The notes below the pieces were generated by a model that had not been told where the DNA came from, searched no databases, and was given only the letters and a program-made list of their open reading frames with translations. From assembly GCF_900109085.1 (NCBI RefSeq), contig NZ_FNYW01000001.1, forward strand, positions 1 through 64,000: 64,000 nucleotides of DNA. The letters are read 5' to 3'. Position 1 is the first letter of the stretch, and every line of letters begins with the position of its first letter. Position numbers and translations under genes: made by a program. Positions 1 through 9,097 of this stretch are shown in pieces. Source of the DNA: Alkalibacterium gilvum (GTDB lineage: Bacteria; Bacillota; Bacilli; Lactobacillales; Carnobacteriaceae_A).

Positions 1-236
1 GTGCTGGGAATGTGGCCGCGATTATTTCTGCACGTAAGAACGGAACGTTCCTTAAAGCATTAACGGATAAGTTGCCTGAGCTTTCAACGAAACTCCAGCC
101 GGAGTTTAAAGGCGCAGTGAAGGCGGCTTTGAAAAAAGTTAAACCTCAAGCCTCGATTGGTGTTAAATTTGGAAGAATAGCTAATTATGGCTCTACATCA
201 AGCCCCATGGGTCAATTACAAAAATTATTCAATTAA
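1..236 (+). CDS. C-terminal fragment of an unrecognised protein
   Basis: An open frame enters from the left edge (first full codon at base 3) and stops at 234-236, leaving about 77 residues. The visible part is basic and rich in Lys, Ala, Leu and Gly, with an amphipathic Lys/Leu segment in the middle and a small Ser/Gly-rich tail ending in QLQKLFN. There are no membrane segments or cysteines. The GTG at 12 has no ribosome binding site, so the gene probably starts outside the window. The first 120 bases are about 48% GC by hand count, clearly above the neighbouring genes, which may indicate transfer. I do not recognise the family. The tail of a secreted or polymorphic-toxin-like protein is possible but unsupported. 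Confidence 0.55.
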   Translation, partial: AGNVAAIISARKNGTFLKALTDKLPELSTKLQPEFKGAVKAALKKVKPQASIGVKFGRIANYGSTSSPMGQLQKLFN

Positions 237-239
237 GCT

Positions 240-293
240 CTCTTTCTCAATCGTTAAAGGCGCTCGCAGAGCGACGAAACGATTGAGAAAGAG
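240..293. repeat. Nested inverted repeat (hairpin) after the first gene
   Basis: A perfect 16-base inverted repeat pairs 240-255 with 278-293, and a second hairpin inside it pairs CGCTC (261-265) with GAGCG (269-273). It begins three bases after the stop codon, as a terminator would, but no T-run follows the right arm. It could be a factor-dependent or T-poor terminator, an mRNA-stabilising hairpin, or the end of a small repeat element. Confidence 0.6.
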
Positions 294-370
294 TTAAATA
301 AAATGAGTGTTAATTATTTCTAGAATAACTTTCCGACAATAACTTTACACATACCTATAGAGTCTACTCA

Positions 371-400
371 TTGACATACCCTACTTAATCGTGGTATAAT
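371..400 (+). promoter_or_regulatory. Sigma-A promoter of the V-ATPase operon
   Basis: A perfect -35 TTGACA (371-376) and a perfect -10 TATAAT (395-400) are separated by 18 bases. The predicted start near 407 leaves about 120 bases of leader before ntpF, containing the structured RNA at 441-512. Confidence 0.8.
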
Positions 401-440
401 TAGTTCGCTGTAAAATATTAGTTATAATTTTTTTTATACG

Positions 441-512
441 GTTGGGCGTTAGCTTTCAAGGAAAATTTCTTCTGGGGTGAGAAGAAGCTTGTTAGTTGCG
501 CCCAATTTTTTT
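441..512 (+). promoter_or_regulatory. Structured leader of the V-ATPase operon; candidate Na+-I (DUF1646-type) riboswitch with terminator
   Basis: The leader folds into an outer stem TTGGGCG (442-448) with CGCCCAA (499-505), followed at once by seven T (506-512), which is a terminator signature. Inside are a small hairpin TTTC/GAAA (454-464), a hairpin pairing 467-473 with 480-486 around the loop GGGGTG, and an AGC/GCT helix (451-453 with 487-489). The ribosome binding site follows at about 515-524. Known: Na+-I riboswitches (DUF1646 motif) are compact and control sodium-related genes, including Na+-gradient ATPases. Inferred: the position, size and purine-rich loop fit that class, but I cannot run a covariance search, so the class name is provisional. 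The attenuator-like structure itself is clear. Confidence 0.5.
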
Positions 513-527
513 GAAAGGGGGAAGAAA

Positions 528-854
528 ATGAATCGAGAAGCTATAAACTATGTTAAAGAAGCAGAAGAGAGAGTAGACGAACTGCGAGCAAACATGGAAA
601 AAGAAATCAAAGAAATCGAAGAAAAGAAACAGCAAGAAATAGAGCAATATCAGAAAGAAATTCAGCAACATGTTGATGCTTATGAAAAAGAGCAATATGA
701 AAACATGGAGCAGTCTTTGGAAAAAGATAAGCAAATAATGAATGATGCAGTGAAAGTAGAAACTGTGAAATTCGATGATGCTTACAAAGAAAAGAAAGAT
801 GTGTTAGCCAATCGAATAGCAGAGGAGGTATTGCGTCGATATGGCAATAGCTAA
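528..854 (+). CDS. ntpF: V-type ATPase subunit F-like (peripheral stalk, NtpF)
   Basis: The 108-residue protein is almost entirely a charged coiled coil rich in Glu, Lys and Gln with heptad spacing, matching the small stalk subunit (NtpF of Enterococcus, subunit G/H type elsewhere) that pairs with NtpE to hold the catalytic head still. I chose ATG 528 because it follows a strong GAAAGGGGG ribosome binding site. The upstream in-frame GTG at 477 lies inside the leader hairpin. It is the first gene of the operon and overlaps ntpI by 14 bases, suggesting coupled translation. Assignment rests on operon position and coiled-coil character, since these subunits are poorly conserved. Confidence 0.8.
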   Translation: MNREAINYVKEAEERVDELRANMEKEIKEIEEKKQQEIEQYQKEIQQHVDAYEKEQYENMEQSLEKDKQIMNDAVKVETVKFDDAYKEKKDVLANRIAEEVLRRYGNS

Positions 855-2796
855 AATGAAAAAAATCACTTTATTAGCAGAGCAAGCTCATAAAGAGAAT
901 CTTTTGAAAAGTGTTCAAGAGATGCAAAGCATTGAAATTGTTTCATTGGCTGATAAAGATGATGAAAATTTATTGGAAGGTTTCAAAAAAGAAACCTCTG
1001 ATTCAAACGTACAGAACTTAGAGACGAAACTTCAAGATATTGAATATGCTATTGATTATCTTGATGATTACGTTGCACAGCCAGGTATGATTGAAAAGTT
1101 GAAAAATAAAAGAGAAATATATACACTGCCTGAACTGGAAAAGTATGTAGAAAACTCTGAAGTTGATGAGCTGGTTCAAAAAGTTTCAAATAAAGAACAG
1201 GAAATCAACCGTCTTAACGAAGAATTAAAAACGCTCGGACAAGAAGAGACATTCTTTAGAAAATGGCGTAATCTGAATTTTATGCCAAATGAAGTTGACC
1301 GTTTTAAACTTATGCATGTAATGGTAGGTACGGTAGACGCAGAGCAAGCAGAGCCTCTTCTTGATGCTGTGAAAGAAAATGGAAAGATTTATTACGAAGA
1401 AATATACAGACGTAGTGATGAAGTAGCTTATCTATTCATTCTTCCTAACGATGAAGTGAAAGCTCTGATGAATGGTATCAGTCAATATAGTTATAGAGAA
1501 TTAAAATATGAATATGAGTTGTTACCTGAAGATGAGCTTTATAAAAATCTTATAGAGCAGAAAGACAAAAGAGAGCAACTCGATAGTATCAAGAAAGAAA
1601 TGCATGGATGGAAGTCAGTGTATAAAGATTTACAGTTGGCAGAAGAATATTATTATAATATTACTGAAAGAAATAAAGCTAAAAATATTCTTACAAATAG
1701 TCCACATCTGTTTTTACTTTCTGGATGGATCGAAGAAGAAAAGATTACAGAACTCAAAGCAACTATCAGTAACACTATCGGTGAAGAAGAGGTTGTTGTT
1801 TTAACTGATGAAATCAAAATGGAAGAGTATAGAGATGTACCTATTGTTCTAAAGAATAATAAAGTGATTCAGCCATTTGAAATGATTACTGAAATGTTTA
1901 GCTATCCGCAATACAACGAAGTGGATCCAACACCATACATGTTCCCATTCTTTATGATCTTTTTCGGAATGATTGGTGCTGATTTAGGCTACGGTCTAAT
2001 ATTGTTTGCAGCAACACTTGCTGGTTTGAAACTCTTTAACATTGAAGGCTCGCAAAAAAGATTTATCAAGTTTTTGCATATACTGTCGTATCCAACGATG
2101 GCCTTTGGACTGTTCTTCGGAAGTTTCTTCGGAATAGAACTACCGGTGCAAGTCCTCTCACTTCAAGATGATGTCATTGAAATCATGATTATTTCGGTAG
2201 CCATCGGAATTTTCCAATTGGTATTTGGTTTAATCATGAATGGTATTATAAAAGCACGTCAAGGACAGAGAGCATCAAGCTATATTGATGGTTACGCCTG
2301 GGCTATGATGCTTATCGGTGTTGTGCTTTATGTTCTAGGGTCAATGGTCTTGGGCATGCCTTTACTCTCACAGTTTGGTATTGGCTTAGCATTAATCAAC
2401 GTCGTTGGTATTTTAGTTGTATCTACAATCTCAAGCGACAACAAAGGACTTGGGTTTGGACTGGGCTTATATAATTTATATGGTGTCTCTGGTTATATTG
2501 GAGATATTGTAAGTTATACACGATTAATGGCTCTTGGTGTAGCAAGTGCAAATATCGCTATGGCATTTAATCTAATCATCGGTTTCTTACCGCCGCTAAT
2601 CAGGTTCACAGTAGGTGTCGTAATAATTATTGCATTGCAAGCTCTAAATATAGCACTGGCTTTTTTAAGTGCTTATGTTCACTCATCTAGGTTACAATAT
2701 GTAGAGTTTTTCGGTAAATTCTTTGAGGGTGGCGGAAAGCCGTTGCTTCCATTGAAAACACTTGAGAAGCATATATGGTTGAAAAAAAGAAGTTAA
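841..2796 (+). CDS. ntpI: V-type ATPase subunit I (membrane a-subunit)
   Basis: The 651-residue protein has the two-part build of V-ATPase a/I subunits. The N-terminal half (about 1-360) is cytoplasmic, charged and coiled-coil-like, and the C-terminal half has seven to eight hydrophobic segments. The segment containing YTRLMALG carries the conserved arginine that faces the rotor ring and releases the ion from its site. Length is close to E. hirae NtpI. The start ATG 841 follows AGGAGG at 823-828; a second ATG at 856 is possible but further from the site. It forms the stator half of the ion channel with NtpK. Confidence 0.93.
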   Translation: MAIAKMKKITLLAEQAHKENLLKSVQEMQSIEIVSLADKDDENLLEGFKKETSDSNVQNLETKLQDIEYAIDYLDDYVAQPGMIEKLKNKREIYTLPELEKYVENSEVDELVQKVSNKEQEINRLNEELKTLGQEETFFRKWRNLNFMPNEVDRFKLMHVMVGTVDAEQAEPLLDAVKENGKIYYEEIYRRSDEVAYLFILPNDEVKALMNGISQYSYRELKYEYELLPEDELYKNLIEQKDKREQLDSIKKEMHGWKSVYKDLQLAEEYYYNITERNKAKNILTNSPHLFLLSGWIEEEKITELKATISNTIGEEEVVVLTDEIKMEEYRDVPIVLKNNKVIQPFEMITEMFSYPQYNEVDPTPYMFPFFMIFFGMIGADLGYGLILFAATLAGLKLFNIEGSQKRFIKFLHILSYPTMAFGLFFGSFFGIELPVQVLSLQDDVIEIMIISVAIGIFQLVFGLIMNGIIKARQGQRASSYIDGYAWAMMLIGVVLYVLGSMVLGMPLLSQFGIGLALINVVGILVVSTISSDNKGLGFGLGLYNLYGVSGYIGDIVSYTRLMALGVASANIAMAFNLIIGFLPPLIRFTVGVVIIIALQALNIALAFLSAYVHSSRLQYVEFFGKFFEGGGKPLLPLKTLEKHIWLKKRS

Positions 2797-2819
2797 TTAA
2801 AAAAATGGAGGAATAAATT

Positions 2820-3293
2820 ATGGATTTTGTACAAACACTTTTAGGAGACAACATGGGTCAGATATTTGCAGCGATAGGTATTGCTGTAGCAGTTATATTT
2901 TCAGGAATCGGTTCAGCACGCGGGGTTTCTACCGCTGGTGAAGCAGCAGCAGCATTGACAAAAGAACAACCAGAATCATTTGGTCGTGCATTAGTGCTAC
3001 AAATGCTTCCAGCAACACAGGGGCTTTATGGTTTCGTAATTGGGCTATTAATTTTACTTGAAATCACTCCTGATTTAGCAGTATCTCAAGGATGGTATTT
3101 ATTAATGGCTGGACTTCCAGTTGGGATTACAAGTCTATCATCTGGTGGTAACCAAGGACGCGTTTCAGCAGCAGCTATGCAAATTTTAGCTCAAAAACCA
3201 GAACACACAACAAAAGGGATTATCTACTCAGCGATGGTTGAGACTTATGCAATTCTAGGTTTCGTTATTTCCTTAGTAATGATTATCTTATAA
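2820..3293 (+). CDS. ntpK: V-type Na+-ATPase subunit K (16-kDa rotor proteolipid)
   Basis: The 157-residue, very hydrophobic protein has four membrane helices from duplicated hairpins, as expected for the membrane rotor ring. It closely resembles E. hirae NtpK. The residues that bind Na+ there (Leu61, Thr64, Gln65, Gln110, Glu139) correspond to Leu63, Thr66 and Gln67 in the LPATQGLYG stretch, Gln112 in NQGRV, and Glu141 in AMVETYAILG. All are conserved, supporting Na+ rather than H+ as the coupling ion. The gene has a good ribosome binding site (GGAGG at 2810) and is followed by a stable hairpin before ntpE. Confidence 0.95.
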   Translation: MDFVQTLLGDNMGQIFAAIGIAVAVIFSGIGSARGVSTAGEAAAALTKEQPESFGRALVLQMLPATQGLYGFVIGLLILLEITPDLAVSQGWYLLMAGLPVGITSLSSGGNQGRVSAAAMQILAQKPEHTTKGIIYSAMVETYAILGFVISLVMIIL

Positions 3294-3318
3294 TAGCAAA
3301 ACGGAATAACTTTTTTAC

Positions 3319-3348
3319 AGAGTATAGTCCTAAATAGGTCTATACTCT
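3319..3348 (+). other. Intercistronic hairpin between ntpK and ntpE
   Basis: AGAGTATAG (3319-3327) pairs with CTATACTCT (3340-3348), and CCTA/TAGG (3329-3332 with 3335-3338) extend the stem around one mismatch. There is no downstream T-run, so termination is unlikely. The rotor subunit is needed in about ten copies per enzyme, so a hairpin here may protect or raise the ntpK message; that role is inference. Confidence 0.55.
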
Positions 3349-3378
3349 TAATAAAAAGAACTACTAAGGAGGTTCAGT

Positions 3379-3960
3379 ATGGCAGATTTAAAACTGTTGA
3401 CAGAAAGAGTTGTTGAGAAAGAAAAAACAGAGATCCGTCAGCGTGTGGATGAAGCACGTGAAAATGCTGAAGACGAGATCCAGGCTGCTCGTGCAAAAGA
3501 AGAACAAAGTAAAATTGAACGTAAACAAACAATTGATGAACAGACGAAACAAAAGTATCAAATTCGTTTGAATACATTAGAAGTCGAGAAAAGAGATAAT
3601 ATTTTAGCAGCTAAACAAAGGATTCTTTCAAAAGTATTAGAAGATGCGAATCATGAACTTGATCAGATACAAGCATTTGAATTCAAGACATTCCTTGCTA
3701 ATATATTGACTCAATTTAAAGATGAAGGTAGCGTTGAACTTTTACTGGGTGAAAAAACATCGGGACTCGTTTCTCAAGAATGGGTAGATGAGACAACAGG
3801 ATCACAGTTGAAAGCAACATTATTAAATGAAACGGTTGCTAATAAAGCAGGTGTACTTGTACAAAAAGAAGGTATTGAGTACAACTTTATGTTTGATGCA
3901 TTAATCGAAAATTCAAGAGCGGAACTCGTTCGCATTATAGCTAAAGAATTATTCAATTAA
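3379..3960 (+). CDS. ntpE: V-type ATPase subunit E (peripheral stalk)
   Basis: The 193-residue protein has a long charged helix (about 1-95, rich in Glu, Lys, Arg and Gln) followed by a compact C-terminal domain, the layout of V-ATPase E subunits. It pairs with NtpF as the peripheral stalk and binds the top of the A3B3 head. ATG 3379 follows AAGGAGG at good spacing. The downstream gene ntpC starts 13 bases after the stop codon. Confidence 0.9.
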   Translation: MADLKLLTERVVEKEKTEIRQRVDEARENAEDEIQAARAKEEQSKIERKQTIDEQTKQKYQIRLNTLEVEKRDNILAAKQRILSKVLEDANHELDQIQAFEFKTFLANILTQFKDEGSVELLLGEKTSGLVSQEWVDETTGSQLKATLLNETVANKAGVLVQKEGIEYNFMFDALIENSRAELVRIIAKELFN

Positions 3961-3973
3961 GGAGGAGAGAGAT

Positions 3974-4975
3974 TTGGAAGATATCGCTTATAGTTCAAGT
4001 AATGTTCTCATACGTGTCTACGAGAATAACCTCCTCACTCGCGCTCATTTTGAAAGAATGCTTACAGCAGATTCGTTTGAAGAAGCTGTGAATGTGCTTC
4101 GTGAAACTCCTTATCGTAATGATGTTGATCGAATCAAAGAAGATAAAAACTATGATTCTATGTTTATGAATGAACTACATGAAACATATGATGAAATGTT
4201 CGACATTGTTCCGAATAAGGAATTAATCGAATTGTTTGGATTGCGTTATGCCTATCACAATTTGAAAGTGTTATTTAAAGAAGAAATTACTGATCAAGAA
4301 TTAGATCACTTATTCATACCCATTGGGAGATATCCTATTGCAGAATTACGTCAGGCAGTTCGATCAGGACAGTCAGAAGTTTTACCAGGAGCTTACATGG
4401 ATAGTATAAATGAAGTGAAGTCAGATTATGATGAATATCAAAATGTCCAAGCAGTGGATATTATTTTAGATAGACGTTATTTCACTCATTCGCGAGAGCT
4501 AGCTAAAGAAACAGGGGAACCTGGAGTATTAGAATTGATTGAACGTTATATCGATTATAATAACCTTTCTACGCTTGTTCGAGGAATGAAGCAAAATCGA
4601 ACACGTAATTTTATGCTTACCGTTTTGTCCAGCTCAGGTTCTATTCCGAAAGAAGATTTGTTGGATTTAATGAAAAATGATTTAAGCGCTGTTGCACAAT
4701 ACTATAGGAAAACGAACTATCGTAAAATTGTAGATAACGCAATTGATAGTGAGACTGAGGAATTGTCGACTGTGAATGTTGACTATGAAACGGATAATGC
4801 GTATATGGAAAAAATGCATGAAGCAAAACTAGAATCATTTGGACCGATGCCCGTTATAGCTTACTTGTATGCTAAAGAAACAGAAGTCACAAATTTACGT
4901 TTGATTCTTTCAGGTAAAGAGAACGGATTAACTGCTGATGAAATAAGAGAAAGGATGCGTTTAAATTATGCCTAA
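3974..4975 (+). CDS. ntpC: V-type ATPase subunit C (subunit d, rotor-axle connector)
   Basis: The 333-residue, mainly helical soluble protein belongs to the V-ATPase C/AC39 (subunit d) family, which links the membrane ring to the central axle. Visible family traits are the IRVYENNLLTRAHFERML beginning and three repeated helical units with conserved YLYAKETEVTNLRLIL near the end. The start is TTG at 3974 after GGAGGAGAG. It overlaps ntpG by eight bases, consistent with translational coupling. Confidence 0.92.
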   Translation: MEDIAYSSSNVLIRVYENNLLTRAHFERMLTADSFEEAVNVLRETPYRNDVDRIKEDKNYDSMFMNELHETYDEMFDIVPNKELIELFGLRYAYHNLKVLFKEEITDQELDHLFIPIGRYPIAELRQAVRSGQSEVLPGAYMDSINEVKSDYDEYQNVQAVDIILDRRYFTHSRELAKETGEPGVLELIERYIDYNNLSTLVRGMKQNRTRNFMLTVLSSSGSIPKEDLLDLMKNDLSAVAQYYRKTNYRKIVDNAIDSETEELSTVNVDYETDNAYMEKMHEAKLESFGPMPVIAYLYAKETEVTNLRLILSGKENGLTADEIRERMRLNYA

Positions 4976-5279
4976 CAAAATTGGTGTTGTTGGAGATAAA
5001 GAGTCAGTATTAGCATTTAAAATGCTAGGCTTTTCAGTATCTTTCGCATCTGAAGCTCATGAAGCACGACGTCTTATTGATAGTATGGCAGAAGAAGACT
5101 ACGGAGTAATATATTTAACGGAACAACTGGCAGAGATGATTCCTGATACAATTAGACGCTATGATGCAAAAATGAAACCTGCCATCATTTTGATCCCGAA
5201 TCATGCTGGATCACGTGGTATTGGTAAAAAGCGTGTCCAGGACAATGTCGAAAAAGCAGTGGGTCAGAATATCTTATAG
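4968..5279 (+). CDS. ntpG: V-type ATPase subunit F (NtpG, central axle)
   Basis: The 103-residue protein begins KIGVVGDKESVLAFKMLGF and contains YGVIYLTEQLAE, both typical of the V/A-ATPase F subunit, a small Rossmann-like protein on the central axle with subunit D. It is called NtpG in the Enterococcus nomenclature. The start ATG 4968 overlaps the end of ntpC, with AAAGGATG upstream as its binding site. Confidence 0.93.
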   Translation: MPNKIGVVGDKESVLAFKMLGFSVSFASEAHEARRLIDSMAEEDYGVIYLTEQLAEMIPDTIRRYDAKMKPAIILIPNHAGSRGIGKKRVQDNVEKAVGQNIL

Positions 5280-5291
5280 GAGGGTACGAAT

Positions 5292-7076
5292 TTGAGTAAA
5301 GGAACAATTGTGAGTGTTTCCGGACCTTTAGTTACAGCTAGCGGAATGGAAACAGCAAATATACAAGACATTTGTCGAGTAGGCGAATTAGGACTAATCG
5401 GCGAAATAATAGAAATGCGTGGAGACGTCGCTTCCATTCAGGTTTATGAAGAAACCTCAATGGTAGGTCCCGGCGAACCCGTAGAATCGACTGGAGAAGC
5501 TTTATCAGTAGAGTTGGCTCCCGGTATGATATCTCAAATGTTTGATGGTATCCAAAGACCATTAGATGAATTTATGGAAAACACAGAAAGTAACTACCTT
5601 GAAAGAGGCATGAAAATTGCACCTTTAAACAGAGAAGAAAAATGGGAATTTGTACCTTCGGTAGAAGTTGGTACAGAATTGACTGAAGGGGACATCGTAG
5701 GTACTGTTCAGGAAACGAAAGTTATCGAACACCGTATCATGGTTCCTCATGGAGTCAAAGGTAAATTAAAATCAATAGAATCGGGCTCTTATACAGTTAC
5801 TGATACTATTTATGTATTGGAAACAGAAGAAGGCGATAAAGAATTTACTATGATGCAAAAATGGCCTGTGCGTCAAAGCAGACCTATTGCGAAAAAATTG
5901 AATCCTGTAGAACCTTTGATTACTGGACAACGTGTTATTGATACGCTTTTCCCAGTAGCAAAAGGTGGAGCAGCAGCTGTGCCTGGGCCATTTGGTGCCG
6001 GTAAAACAGTTGTACAGCACCAAATAGCTAAATGGGCAGATGTTGATTTAGTTGTATATGTTGGTTGTGGAGAACGTGGAAATGAAATGACAGACGTTAT
6101 TAATGAGTTCCCAGAATTGATTGACCCGAATACTGGTGAATCAATCATGGCTAGAACTGTATTGATTGCAAACACATCTAACATGCCCGTTGCAGCTCGT
6201 GAAGCATCGATTTATACAGGGATAACCATTGCGGAATATTTCCGTGATATGGGGTATTCTGTAGCAATCATGGCTGACTCAACCTCGCGTTGGGCAGAAG
6301 CTCTTCGTGAAATGTCAGGACGTCTTGAAGAGATGCCAGGAGATGAAGGGTATCCAGCATACCTAGGAAGCCGTATCGCTGAATACTATGAGCGTGCTGG
6401 TAAAGTGATCTCTTTAGGTGAAACAGGTAGAGAAGGAAGTATTACAGCTATCGGAGCGGTATCGCCTCCCGGTGGTGATACATCGGAACCTGTAACACAA
6501 AACACATTACGTGTAGCGAAAGTATTCTGGGGACTTGACAGTTCATTAGCTCAACGTCGTCACTTCCCATCTATTGACTGGCTAAGTTCTTATTCATTGT
6601 ACTCAAATGAGATGAACTCATTCGTCGGTAAAAAATTAGATGTAGACTGGGGCCGTATGGTTACTCATACTATGGCATTATTGCAAGACGAATCAGAACT
6701 ACAAGAGATTGTACGTTTAGTTGGTGTTGAGTCATTGTCTGAGAAAGACCGACTTAAATTAGTAACAGCACGAATGATTCGTGAAGACTATCTTCAGCAA
6801 AATGCTTTCGATGATGTTGATACCTATACATCAAGAGAGAAACAGTATGAAATGTTGAATACTATCTTGAAATATCAAGAAGAAGCTGAGAAAGCTATGG
6901 ATTTAGGTGCTTATTATGATGAAATCATTGAAGGCACTGAAGACGTACGTGAAGTTATTGGACGTATGAAATTTATATCTGAAAAAGAATTAACACGAAT
7001 TGAAGAAATAAATGAAGAAATCAAGAAAGATATGAAAGCAGTACTTGAGAAAGGCGGTGTGGAATCAGATGCTTAA
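5292..7076 (+). CDS. ntpA: V-type ATPase catalytic subunit A
   Basis: This 594-residue protein is the ATP-hydrolysing subunit. The P-loop GPFGAGKT is at about residues 232-239, with GERGNEM and the [13 protein letters not shown] signature downstream, and the non-homologous insertion typical of A subunits lies ahead of the P-loop. It forms the hexameric head with NtpB. The start is TTG 5292 after TAGGAGGG. It overlaps ntpB by eight bases. Length equals the family norm (about 590). Confidence 0.97.
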   Translation: MSKGTIVSVSGPLVTASGMETANIQDICRVGELGLIGEIIEMRGDVASIQVYEETSMVGPGEPVESTGEALSVELAPGMISQMFDGIQRPLDEFMENTESNYLERGMKIAPLNREEKWEFVPSVEVGTELTEGDIVGTVQETKVIEHRIMVPHGVKGKLKSIESGSYTVTDTIYVLETEEGDKEFTMMQKWPVRQSRPIAKKLNPVEPLITGQRVIDTLFPVAKGGAAAVPGPFGAGKTVVQHQIAKWADVDLVVYVGCGERGNEMTDVINEFPELIDPNTGESIMARTVLIANTSNMPVAAREASIYTGITIAEYFRDMGYSVAIMADSTSRWAEALREMSGRLEEMPGDEGYPAYLGSRIAEYYERAGKVISLGETGREGSITAIGAVSPPGGDTSEPVTQNTLRVAKVFWGLDSSLAQRRHFPSIDWLSSYSLYSNEMNSFVGKKLDVDWGRMVTHTMALLQDESELQEIVRLVGVESLSEKDRLKLVTARMIREDYLQQNAFDDVDTYTSREKQYEMLNTILKYQEEAEKAMDLGAYYDEIIEGTEDVREVIGRMKFISEKELTRIEEINEEIKKDMKAVLEKGGVESDA

Positions 7077-8445
7077 AGAGTATAAAACAGTTTCAGAAAT
7101 TGTTGGACCGTTAATGACTGTAGAAGGCGTTGAAGGTGTTAAATTTGATGAATTAGTTGACATTGAACTCCAGACTGGAGAACGTCGTCGTGGTCAAGTT
7201 CTAGAGATTAATGGTGACAAAGCGGTTGTTCAGTTGTTTGAAGGTTCCACAGGAATCAACCTAGAGGATACTAAAGTTCGTTTCTTAGGAAAGCCCTTGT
7301 CTCTTGATGTGTCAGAGGATATGATTGGTCGTACTTTTGATGGAATGGGACGCGTGAATGATGGCGGACCGGATCTAATTCCGGAAAAAAGTCTAGATAT
7401 CAACGGTCAAGCTATCAATCCGATAGCTCGTGAATATCCTGATGAGTTTATTCAAACAGGGATTTCTACAATAGACCATTTGAACACTTTGGTACGTGGA
7501 CAAAAATTACCAGTTTTCTCTGGTTCAGGACTCCCGCACAAAGAGTTAGCTGCTCAAATAGCACGACAAGCTAGTGTTAAGAATAAAGATGAAAAATTCG
7601 CAGTTGTTTTTGCTGCTATCGGAATCACTTTCGAAGAAGCTGAATTCTTTATGAATGACTTCAAGGAAACAGGAGCAATTGATCGTTCTGTTCTTTTCAT
7701 CAACCTTGCCGATGACCCAGCGATCGAGCGTATTGCAACTCCACGTATGGCTCTTACAGCTGCAGAATATTTGGCCTTTGAAAAAGACATGCACGTGCTT
7801 GTTATCATGACAGATATGACTAACTATGCTGAAGCATTACGAGAAATTTCAGCTGCTCGTCGTGAGGTTCCCGGTCGTCGTGGTTACCCAGGTTATTTAT
7901 ATACGAACTTGGCTACTTTATATGAGCGTGCTGGAAGGCTTGAAGGGACAAAAGGTTCTGTTACGCAGATACCAATATTGACAATGCCTGAGGAAGATAT
8001 CACTCACCCAATCCCTGACTTGACAGGGTATATTACTGAGGGACAGATTATTTTATCCCGAGAACTTTATAATCAAGGGTATCAGCCACCAATTGATGTT
8101 TTACCATCCTTATCCCGTTTGAAAGATAAAGGGACTGGAGAAGGAAAAACCCGCGAAGACCATGCGCCAACAATGAACCAGATGTTCTCTGCTTATGCGG
8201 AAGGTAAAGAAGCAAAAGAATTATCTGCGGTACTTGGTGAAGCAGCGTTGTCCGATGCAGATAAAAAATATGTTGAATTTACAGACAAATTTGAAAAAGA
8301 ATACGTTAACCAAGGGAACTATACAAATAGATCTATTGAGGAAACGCTGGATTTAGGATGGGACTTACTAAGAGTTCTTCCAAGGCCAGAATTGAAACGT
8401 ATTAAAGATGATATGTTGAATAAATATATGCCAAAAGGAGAGTGA
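7069..8445 (+). CDS. ntpB: V-type ATPase subunit B (non-catalytic)
   Basis: The 458-residue protein is the nucleotide-binding but non-catalytic partner of NtpA in the A3B3 head. It has the B-subunit stretches [20 protein letters not shown] in place of a P-loop, [18 protein letters not shown], and [22 protein letters not shown] chose ATG 7069, giving [14 protein letters not shown] like E. hirae NtpB. An upstream in-frame TTG at 7045 would add eight residues and has no better binding site. The ATG overlaps the ntpA stop. Confidence 0.96.
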   Translation: MLKEYKTVSEIVGPLMTVEGVEGVKFDELVDIELQTGERRRGQVLEINGDKAVVQLFEGSTGINLEDTKVRFLGKPLSLDVSEDMIGRTFDGMGRVNDGGPDLIPEKSLDINGQAINPIAREYPDEFIQTGISTIDHLNTLVRGQKLPVFSGSGLPHKELAAQIARQASVKNKDEKFAVVFAAIGITFEEAEFFMNDFKETGAIDRSVLFINLADDPAIERIATPRMALTAAEYLAFEKDMHVLVIMTDMTNYAEALREISAARREVPGRRGYPGYLYTNLATLYERAGRLEGTKGSVTQIPILTMPEEDITHPIPDLTGYITEGQIILSRELYNQGYQPPIDVLPSLSRLKDKGTGEGKTREDHAPTMNQMFSAYAEGKEAKELSAVLGEAALSDADKKYVEFTDKFEKEYVNQGNYTNRSIEETLDLGWDLLRVLPRPELKRIKDDMLNKYMPKGE

Positions 8446-8450
8446 GGTAA

Positions 8451-9080
8451 GTGGCTAAATTAAATGTCAACCCCACTCGTATGGAACTTGCTATTCTTAA
8501 AAAGCGTTTAGGAGTAGCGAGTAGAGGTCATAAATTATTAAAAGATAAACAGGATGAGCTTATGCGCCAGTTTATCGAATTGATTAGAAAAAACAACGAA
8601 TTACGAAATCAGGTTGAGGAAAAGCTAGAAAAGGCGATGCAGTCTTTTGCTATGGCAAAGTCCTTATTGCATGAAAATTACATTGAAGAATTAATGGCTG
8701 TGCCAACACGTAGCGTGTCTTTGAATATGGGTCGTCGTAATATTATGAGTGTCAGAGTGCCTCAAATGAATTTTCAATACGATGATAATGTCGATGATGC
8801 TACGGAACTATCATATGGCTATCTAAATTCGAATGGAGAGCTCGATTTAACATTCGAATATCTTGTGGAAGTTATGCCAGACATGCTTGAATTGGCAGAA
8901 ATAGAAAAAACGTGTCAATTAATGGCTGATGAAATAGAAAAAACAAGACGAAGAGTTAATGCATTAGAATATATGACGATTCCACAACTTGAAGAAACTA
9001 TTTATTTCATTCAAATGAAACTGGATGAAAGTGAACGAGCAGCAATCACTCGTTTAATGAAAGTTAAAGATATGGGCTAG
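8451..9080 (+). CDS. ntpD: V-type ATPase subunit D (central axle)
   Basis: The 209-residue protein opens with [17 protein letters not shown], the hallmark of V/A-ATPase D subunits, and forms two long helices (about 10-80 and 140-205) of the rotating axle that works with NtpG and NtpC. The start is GTG 8451 just after GGAGAGTGAGG. It is the last gene of the operon: a strong terminator begins 18 bases later. E. hirae continues with ntpH and ntpJ, which are absent here. Confidence 0.95.
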   Translation: MAKLNVNPTRMELAILKKRLGVASRGHKLLKDKQDELMRQFIELIRKNNELRNQVEEKLEKAMQSFAMAKSLLHENYIEELMAVPTRSVSLNMGRRNIMSVRVPQMNFQYDDNVDDATELSYGYLNSNGELDLTFEYLVEVMPDMLELAEIEKTCQLMADEIEKTRRRVNALEYMTIPQLEETIYFIQMKLDESERAAITRLMKVKDMG

Positions 9081-9097
9081 TGAGTTCACGCAATATA

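Noticed and set aside
423-428. Second TATAAT in the ntp leader as another promoter
   Set aside because: No -35 at a usable distance; the perfect promoter at 371-400 explains transcription.
477-527. GTG start giving a longer NtpF
   Set aside because: The extra residues are encoded within the leader hairpin and terminator; the strong binding site is just before ATG 528.
492-734. Minus-strand hydrophobic open frame
   Set aside because: It is the mirror of the Glu/Lys coiled coil of ntpF (Phe/Leu-rich complement), with no ribosome binding site.
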